From assembly GCA_947627735.1 (NCBI GenBank), contig CANQXG010000012.1:1-64000 (forward strand): a stretch of 64,000 nt of DNA, read 5' to 3'. This document shows positions 58,601 to 64,000 of the stretch, in pieces. The stretch is from an uncultured Oscillospiraceae bacterium (lineage in GTDB: Bacteria > Bacillota > Clostridia > Oscillospirales > Oscillospiraceae). The position numbers and the translations under genes were made by a program. Numbering within the stretch: the stretch's first letter is position 1; each line of letters starts with the position of its first letter. A model generated the notes under the pieces. The model saw only the letters and a program-made list of their open reading frames with translations. It did not search any database and was not told the DNA's origin.

Positions 58601-58698
58601 AGAACGGCTCTGAAGATGTCAGGTACCCGCAAGCGAGTCCCTTCCATCGGTCAGAGCCGTTCTTCCTTTTCCCCGCGCGACAGGCGTGCCGCGCGGGG
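58601..58698. repeat. Hairpins behind the beta-helix gene
   Basis: AGAACGGCTCTGA (58601-58613) pairs with TCAGAGCCGTTCT (58651-58663) over a 37-base loop, followed by TCCTTTT, probably the terminator. Next, CCCCGCGCG (58671-58679) pairs with CGCGCGGGG (58690-58698) around a loop with GGCGTGC, a relative of the hairpin at 30232-30259. The remainder of 58536-58787 has no gene. Confidence 0.6.
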
Positions 58699-58787
58699 GC
58701 CACGTGGGGAAGCGGTACGCGCGACTTCGCGCGAACATTGAAATGGCAGGCGAGTCCTTTGAGTGGTCCGGGGATACAATACAAATG

Positions 58788-58815
58788 AAAAGGACACGCG
58801 GGAGCGTGTCCTTTT
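58788..58815 (-). terminator. Terminator of the second degV gene
   Basis: AAAAGGACACGC (58788-58799) pairs with GCGTGTCCTTTT (58804-58815); T-rich DNA on the minus-strand side. Confidence 0.85.
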
Positions 58816-58824
58816 GTTTGGGCC

Positions 58825-59655
58825 TCAGCCCTCGAAGCCGACCATCAGGCCGCCGGATTCGGCGTAAAAGGCGCACAGGCCGCGGACGGGGAGGAGCTGC
58901 ACGTCCGCCTCGGGCCAGACGTCCAGCAGCATGGCGCGGAGCAAGTCCGCGCCCTCCCGATCCTGGCAGTGGGCGATGCGCACACGCCCGCCGGCATAGC
59001 CCCGCTCCGCCATGGCTTGGAGGATGGCCTCCCGGGCCGGACCCCGGCCCCGGCACTTGCGCAGCAGCGCCAGCGTGCCCTCTTCGCTGGCAGCACCCAC
59101 CACCCGGATGCCCAGCACCCCCGCCAGGGCCGCGGCTGCCGGGCTGACCCGGCCGTTCCGGGCCAGGTTCTTCATGCTGCTCAGGCAGAACAGCAGATGG
59201 GTGTGCCGCCGGTAGGCGTCTATGGCGGCGGCGGTGTCGTCAAAGCCCGCGCCCCGGACGGTCAGCTCCCGCAGCTTCTCCGCGAGCAGCTGCATCTCCG
59301 GCCCGGCGGACAGGCTGTCCAGCACATGCACCCGGGCACCGGGGTGCAGGCGCATATGCTCCTGCCCCACCTGGACCGCCGAGGCCCAGGAGCCGGACAG
59401 GGCGCTGGTGATGGTCACGGCGAACACCTCCTCCGCGCCGGCGAAGGCGTCCAGCCAGTCGCCGATGTTGGGGCAGGAGGAGCCGGACCGGCCCTTGTAC
59501 GCCGCCAGACGCGCCACCATGTCGTCCACGTCCAGCGCGCCGTCGTCCGTATACTCCGCCTCCGCCGTCACGATCTTCAGCGGTATGCTGGCAAAGCCCA
59601 CGCCCGGCAGCGACAGGAGATTGGCGGCGGAATCCACCGCGATCACACGGCCCAT
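58825..59655 (-). CDS. DegV family fatty-acid-binding protein (second copy)
   Basis: A 276-residue DegV protein: VIAVDSAANLLSLPGVG (DSxxNL in place of DSxxDL), SGSSCPNIGDWLDAF, the TSALSGSWASAVQ ligand loop, HVLDSLSAGPEMQLL, and a final GLCAFYAESGGLMVGF in place of the usual H-x-GPG. These changes at the ends suggest a divergent ligand or partner from the copy at 3350-4210. ATG 59655 follows GAGGTG; a GTG at 59664 is less likely. It diverges from the DUF1836 gene. Confidence 0.85.
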   Translation of the reverse strand: MGRVIAVDSAANLLSLPGVGFASIPLKIVTAEAEYTDDGALDVDDMVARLAAYKGRSGSSCPNIGDWLDAFAGAEEVFAVTITSALSGSWASAVQVGQEHMRLHPGARVHVLDSLSAGPEMQLLAEKLRELTVRGAGFDDTAAAIDAYRRHTHLLFCLSSMKNLARNGRVSPAAAALAGVLGIRVVGAASEEGTLALLRKCRGRGPAREAILQAMAERGYAGGRVRIAHCQDREGADLLRAMLLDVWPEADVQLLPVRGLCAFYAESGGLMVGFEG

Positions 59656-59771
59656 GGAAATCACCTCGTTTTCGATAGCTTTTTATCGGTTTATAAAAAA
59701 CCTTTCCATGCCATCATATCAGCTTTTCAAAACCCTGTCAAGGGATTCGAAAAGTTCTTTTGCGGTTTTCC

Positions 59772-59800
59772 TTGACTTGCACATGGCGGGACGGTAGAAT
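59772..59800 (+). promoter_or_regulatory. Promoter of the DUF1836-addBA operon
   Basis: TTGACT (59772-59777), 17 bases, TAGAAT (59795-59800), 27 bases before the first gene. Confidence 0.8.
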
Positions 59801-59826
59801 AGCCATAAAGGAGAGGGGGATGTGCC

Positions 59827-60351
59827 ATGACCCGGGAAATGAAGGACGCGATGGCGGCGGCGGTGAGGGATTTCCGCCTGCCCCGATACGGCGAGATACC
59901 GAACGTGGGACTCTATCTGGAGCAGGTGACGAAGTATATCTGCGACTGTCTGGCGCCGCTGGGGGACGTGACCATCACCGGCTCCATGATCAGCAACTAC
60001 GTCAAGCGGGGGCTGGTGGACAACCCGGTGAAGAAGCAGTACGGCCGGGGCCAGATCGCCTGCCTCATCTACATCGCCGTGGCCAAGAACGTGCTGAGCC
60101 TGGACAACATCGACCTGCTGATGGAGATGCAGCGGCGGACTTACGACCTGCAGGTGGCATACGACTACTTCTGCGCGGAGTTTGAGAACCTGCTGTATTT
60201 CGTGTTCGGGCTGAAGAGCGCGCCGGACACGGTGGGCACGGAGGCCACCGACGAGAAGCTGATGCTGCGCAACACCATCATCACCGTGGCCCACAAGATA
60301 TATCTGGACATGTGCTTCCGCGCCCTGGACGGGGGCGCGGACGAGCGGTAA
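59827..60351 (+). CDS. DUF1836 protein (MerR-like regulator)
   Basis: A 174-residue protein of the DUF1836 family, which is common in clostridia: YGEIPNVGLYLEQVTKYICDCLAPLGDVTITGSMISNYVKRGLVDNPVKKQYGRGQIACLIYI. The middle holds a winged-helix/MerR-like motif (ITGSMISNYVKRGLV), so it probably binds DNA. AGGAGAGGGGG stands before the start. It is 15 bases before addB, so it may tune the nuclease operon or just share its transcript; no target is known. Confidence 0.88.
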   Translation: MTREMKDAMAAAVRDFRLPRYGEIPNVGLYLEQVTKYICDCLAPLGDVTITGSMISNYVKRGLVDNPVKKQYGRGQIACLIYIAVAKNVLSLDNIDLLMEMQRRTYDLQVAYDYFCAEFENLLYFVFGLKSAPDTVGTEATDEKLMLRNTIITVAHKIYLDMCFRALDGGADER

Positions 60352-60366
60352 ACCGGGAGAGAGCGT

Positions 60367-63300
60367 ATGATACGGCTGATACTGGGCCGGGCCGGGGCCG
60401 GCAAGACGGCCCTGGTGTTCCGGGAGATAACCGAATATGTGCGCCGGGAGCGGGAGGACGTGGTCCTTCTGGTGCCGGAGCAGTACAGCCATGAGGCGGA
60501 GCGGGAGCTGTGCGCCGCGGCGGGGGATACCCTGAGCCGGTTCGGGGAGGTGCTGTCCTTCACGGGCCTGGCCCGGAAGGTGTTCGCCCAGCTGGGCGGC
60601 GCCCGCCCGGTGATGGACGGCGCGGGCCGGCTGCTGTGCATGGCGGTGGCCGCCCGGAGCGTGGGGGAGATGCGCACCTACCAGCGGGAGCGGTCCAACG
60701 TCCGGACCCTGGACAGTCTGACCCGGGCGGTGGAGGAGCTGAAAAACGCCGGCGTCACCGCCCTGGACCTGACCCGGGCGGCGGAGAGCGCGTCGGAGCT
60801 GCTGCGGGACAAGCTGGAGGACCTGGCGAAGCTGATGGAGGCCTACGCCGCCGTCCAGGAGCGCAGCGGCGTGGATCCGGCGGGACAGCTGGAGCTGCTG
60901 GCGGAGCTGATCGGCCAGAGCCGGGCCGTAAAGGGCGTGTTCTACGCCGACGGCTTTTCCGACTTCACCGCCCTGGAAAAGCGGGTCCTGGAGGGGATCG
61001 TCCGGGCGGGGGCGGACCTGACGGTGTGCCTGACCTGCGGCCGGGAGGAGGACGAGCCGGCCTTCCGCCTGACCGGGCGCACGGCCCGCTGGCTGCGGAC
61101 CCTGGCCCGGGAGTGCGGCACGGAGTGCCGGGAGCAGTGGCTGGAGCCGGACCGGGCGGAAAGCGGCCCGGTGGCCTATTTCTGCGAGAACCTGTTCGAT
61201 TTCGCCGCCCCGGCCCGGGAGGATGGCTCCGGCGCGGTGCGGGCGGTGGTGGCCGCGGACGTATACGAGGAGTGCGAGCTGGCGGCGGCCTATATGGCGG
61301 AGCTGGCCCGGTCCGGGAGCCGGTGGCGGGACATGGCCGTGGCGGTGCGGGGCTTCGGCGACTACCGCACGGCGCTGGAGAGCGCCTGCGCCCGCTACGG
61401 GGTGCCGCTGTTTTTGTCCGGTCGGGGCGACACGCTGCAAAAGAGCGTGCCCCTGGCGCTGACCTCCGCGCTGGAGGCGGTGTGCCGGGGCTATGAGTAC
61501 GAGGCGATGTTCGGCTATCTGAAGACCGGCCTGGGGCCGCTGCCCCAGGAGGATGTGGACCGGCTGGAGAACTATGTCCTGCTGTGGGGCATCCGGGGCG
61601 GCCAGTGGGACCGGCCCTGGACCATGCATCCGGAGGGGTACAACCGGGACATGGACGAGGCGGCCCAGGAGGAGCTGGCGGCGCTCAACGGCATGCGCCG
61701 GGCGGTGATGGGGCCCATGAAGGCCCTGGAGGGCCGGGTGAAGCAGGCCCATACCGCCGCGGAGCAGGCCATGGCCCTGGCAGCCTTCCTGGAGGACGCC
61801 GGCATGGCGGAGCGGCTCCAGGCCCGGCGGGCGGAGCTGCTGGAGCAGGACCGGCCGGAGGCGGCGGCGGAGTATGGCCGACTGTGGGAAACGGTGTGCG
61901 GGGCCTTGGAGCAGTTCGCGGCCCTGCTGGGCGATATGGAGATGGACGGCGCCCAATTCCAGGACCTGTTCGGCCTGATGCTGTCCAAATACGACGTGAA
62001 CGTGATCCCCGTGTCCCTGGACCGGGTGGGCGCCGGGGACATGGACGGGATGCGCCGCCGGCACATCCGCCATCTGCTGGTGCTGGGCGCGGCGGACGGC
62101 CGGGTGCCCGCCCCGGAGGAGGGCGGCGGCCTGTTCACCGCCGACGAGCGGGAGGAGCTGTCCGCCATGGGCCTGGCCCTGGGCGGGGCGGAGGAGGATC
62201 TGGACCGGGAGCTGGGGCGGATATACAGCTGCCTGTCCCTGCCGGATCAGTCATTGTATATGAGCTGGGCCGCCTCCGACGGCGAGGGCGGCGAGGCCCG
62301 CCCCAGTCTGCTCATCGGCCGGGCCCAGACCCTGCTGGGGGTGAGGCCGGTGCGGGGGGACCTGCTGCGGGCGCGGACCTTCTCTGCGGACGCGGCCTTC
62401 GGCCTGGCCCTGCGGGGCCAGACCGGCGGGCGGGAGCCGGTGTGCCTGGCCGCCCGGGAGCACTTCATCCGGGCTGGCCGGGAGGAGGAGCTGACCCGTC
62501 TGGCGGCCTCCGCCGGAGCCGGCCAGGGTGATCTGGGACCGGAGGCGGTCCGGGCGCTGTACGGCCCGTCCCCCACCCTCACCGCCACCCGGGCGGAGAA
62601 ATTTGCCGACTGCCGGTTCGGGTACTTTCTGCAGTACGGCCTGAAGGCCCGGCCCCGGCAGCAGGCGGTGTTCGATCCGAGGGATTACGGCACGTTCATG
62701 CACTACGTGCTGGAAAACGTGGCCCGCCGGGTGCTGGACATGGGCGGGTTCGCCGCCGTGACGGCGGAGCAGGTGGGCGCGCTGGCGGACGAGTACGTGG
62801 ACAAATACATCGACGAGCAGATGCACGGCTTCGCCGACAAGACCGCTCGGTTCGCCTATCTGTTCCGGCGGCTGCGGACCACGGTCCGGCAGGTGACGCA
62901 GGACATGTGGCAGGAGCTGCGCCTGTCCAAATTCCAGCCCCTGGACCTGGAGCTGGATCTGAAGGGCGAGGGCGTGCTGGACCCGGCGGCAGCCGGGCAG
63001 GTGCCCCTGGCCGGGCGGGCCGACCGGGTGGACGGCTGGGTCCGGGGCAATACGCTGTATCTGCGGGTGACGGACTACAAGACCGGGGTGAAGGCCTTCG
63101 ACCTGTCGGACGTGTGCCAGGGGCTGAACATGCAGATGCTGCTGTATCTGTTCGCCCTGCAGAAGGGCGCGGCGGCCCGGTACGGCGTGGAGCGGATCGA
63201 GCCGGCGGGGGTGCTGTACGTCCCGGCCCGGTTCGAGATCGTGGACGCGGACAGCGACGTGACGGCGGAGGAGCTGGCGGCCCTGCGGAAAAAGACGGCC

Positions 63301-63672
63301 CGGCGCAGCGGCCTGGTGCTGAACGATCAGGAGATCCTGGAGGCCATGGAGCCGGGGGAGGACAAGCGATTTTTGCCGGTGCGGCTGAAAAAGGACGGCT
63401 CGCCCTATAAAGACAGCGCGGCCTGCCTGGCCACGCTGGAGCAGTTCGGCGCGCTGAGCCGGTATGTGGATGAAACGCTGGAAAAGCTGGCCCAGGCCCT
63501 GCGGGACGGGAGCGTGACGGCGGACCCCTGGTTCCGGTCCAGCCGGGACAACGCCTGCGCCTGGTGCGACTACCGGCAGGCGTGTCTGTTCGACGAGGCG
63601 GGGGACGGCTGGCGGATGCGGACAAAGCTGTCCATAGAGGAAGCGTGGGAGAGGATAGAGGGCCATGAGTGA
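60367..63672 (+). CDS. addB: AddB, ATP-dependent nuclease subunit B
   Basis: A 1101-residue subunit of the AddAB complex, which processes double-strand breaks for RecA and degrades foreign linear DNA. The Walker A loop is ILGRAGAGKTALVF at the start. The C-terminal nuclease has the RecB-type core, LYLRVTDYKTGVKAF (Asp and Lys), and the iron-sulfur staple: one Cys in ADCRFGYFLQYGL and three in CAWCDYRQACLF. Length is a little below that of B. subtilis AddB (about 1160). It overlaps addA by eight bases. Confidence 0.97.
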   Translation: MIRLILGRAGAGKTALVFREITEYVRREREDVVLLVPEQYSHEAERELCAAAGDTLSRFGEVLSFTGLARKVFAQLGGARPVMDGAGRLLCMAVAARSVGEMRTYQRERSNVRTLDSLTRAVEELKNAGVTALDLTRAAESASELLRDKLEDLAKLMEAYAAVQERSGVDPAGQLELLAELIGQSRAVKGVFYADGFSDFTALEKRVLEGIVRAGADLTVCLTCGREEDEPAFRLTGRTARWLRTLARECGTECREQWLEPDRAESGPVAYFCENLFDFAAPAREDGSGAVRAVVAADVYEECELAAAYMAELARSGSRWRDMAVAVRGFGDYRTALESACARYGVPLFLSGRGDTLQKSVPLALTSALEAVCRGYEYEAMFGYLKTGLGPLPQEDVDRLENYVLLWGIRGGQWDRPWTMHPEGYNRDMDEAAQEELAALNGMRRAVMGPMKALEGRVKQAHTAAEQAMALAAFLEDAGMAERLQARRAELLEQDRPEAAAEYGRLWETVCGALEQFAALLGDMEMDGAQFQDLFGLMLSKYDVNVIPVSLDRVGAGDMDGMRRRHIRHLLVLGAADGRVPAPEEGGGLFTADEREELSAMGLALGGAEEDLDRELGRIYSCLSLPDQSLYMSWAASDGEGGEARPSLLIGRAQTLLGVRPVRGDLLRARTFSADAAFGLALRGQTGGREPVCLAAREHFIRAGREEELTRLAASAGAGQGDLGPEAVRALYGPSPTLTATRAEKFADCRFGYFLQYGLKARPRQQAVFDPRDYGTFMHYVLENVARRVLDMGGFAAVTAEQVGALADEYVDKYIDEQMHGFADKTARFAYLFRRLRTTVRQVTQDMWQELRLSKFQPLDLELDLKGEGVLDPAAAGQVPLAGRADRVDGWVRGNTLYLRVTDYKTGVKAFDLSDVCQGLNMQMLLYLFALQKGAAARYGVERIEPAGVLYVPARFEIVDADSDVTAEELAALRKKTARRSGLVLNDQEILEAMEPGEDKRFLPVRLKKDGSPYKDSAACLATLEQFGALSRYVDETLEKLAQALRDGSVTADPWFRSSRDNACAWCDYRQACLFDEAGDGWRMRTKLSIEEAWERIEGHE

Positions 63673-64000
63673 CATCAGATTGACCGATCCCCAGCGCCGG
63701 GCGGTGGACGTCCGGGGTCGGCCCGTGCTGGTCAGCGCGGCGGCGGGCAGCGGCAAGACCCGGGTGCTCACCGAGCGGCTGATGGCCCGGGTGCTGGAGG
63801 GGGAGAACATCGACCGGTTCCTGGTCATCACCTTCACCCGCGCGGCGGCGGCGGAGCTGAAAAGCCGCATCCTGACGGAGCTGAACGCCCGCCTGGCGGC
63901 GTCGCCCCGGGATGGGCATCTGAAGCGCCAGAACGCCCTGCTGTACCGGGCGAAGATCGGCACCATCGACAGCTTTTGCTCGGACCTGGTCCGGGAGAAC
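63665..64000 (+). CDS. addA: AddA, ATP-dependent helicase/nuclease subunit A (start only)
   Basis: The first 112 codons of AddA, cut by the window end. Seen: DIRLTDPQRRAVDVRGRPVLVSAAAGSGKTRVLTERLMARV (the Q motif and Walker A of UvrD-like helicases), then FLVITFTRAAAAELKSRI (motif Ia) and IGTIDSFCSDLVREN (motif Ic). AddA provides the 3'-5' helicase and one nuclease domain. ATG 63665 lies inside the addB end, behind GAGAGGATAGAGG. Confidence 0.95.
   Translation, partial: MSDIRLTDPQRRAVDVRGRPVLVSAAAGSGKTRVLTERLMARVLEGENIDRFLVITFTRAAAAELKSRILTELNARLAASPRDGHLKRQNALLYRAKIGTIDSFCSDLVREN

Overview
The window looks like chromosome from a GC-rich, spore-forming Firmicute, most likely of the Oscillospiraceae (Flavonifractor/Lawsonibacter/Oscillibacter-like). 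The grounds are Spo0A, a CIRCE operator, AddAB instead of RecBCD, Gram-positive LTA-synthase-like enzymes, GGAGG ribosome-binding sites, TTGACA/TATAAT promoters, and small gut-Firmicute palindromic repeats in otherwise very GC-rich DNA. The genus is inference.

Layout. 1-2.2 kb: a lower-GC restriction-modification cassette (two small putative regulators, a BglII-like endonuclease, an MT-A70 adenine methylase) with a twin operator. 2.3-11.3 kb: core genes, namely spo0A, a degV/antitoxin operon with a perfect operator-promoter, a nucleotidyltransferase/MocR pair, a CIRCE-controlled hsp20, an ACT-hom-lysC operon for aspartate-family amino acids, and a MarR regulator. 11.4-15.2 kb: tRNA-Ala followed by a lower-GC patch (AEC transporter, 2-hydroxyacid dehydrogenase, a LysR gene running antisense into a broken XRE gene). 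15.3-30 kb: a secreted protein, a PAS-CPBP fusion, a MITE, ferredoxin, azlCD, a SUV3-like helicase, pncB, a galactokinase-like gene, two tandem LTA-synthase-like genes, and an XRE regulator anchored in the membrane. 30.3-39 kb: upp, the tsaB-tsaE-tsaD-rimI operon, a flavoprotein, polA, a GH25 lipoprotein and prfB.

39.2-56.6 kb is a mobile island that starts at tRNA-Leu(CAA). In order it holds: a low-GC pair containing a nucleoside-phosphorylase-fold protein; a MOBQ mobilisation module with a recognisable oriT; a PASTA-protein/acyl-adenylating-enzyme operon; a small resolvase with an HTH protein; an XRE regulator with a palindromic operator; a low-GC three-gene operon (PD-(D/E)XK protein of the sce7726 type, an sce7725-type protein, a zinc-ribbon RES-domain protein); an XRE gene coupled to a large serine recombinase; and, at the right edge, an iteron array and an IS3-family element. 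56.8-64 kb returns to GC-rich DNA: a secreted beta-helix protein, a second DegV, a DUF1836 regulator, addB and the start of addA.

The strongest candidates for something undescribed are the sce7726/sce7725/RES operon, the nucleoside-phosphorylase pair next to tRNA-Leu, and a 79-bp two-hairpin repeat found upstream of both tRNA genes, whose stems covary between loci. Assignments rest on motif recognition by eye. No database or structure search was run.
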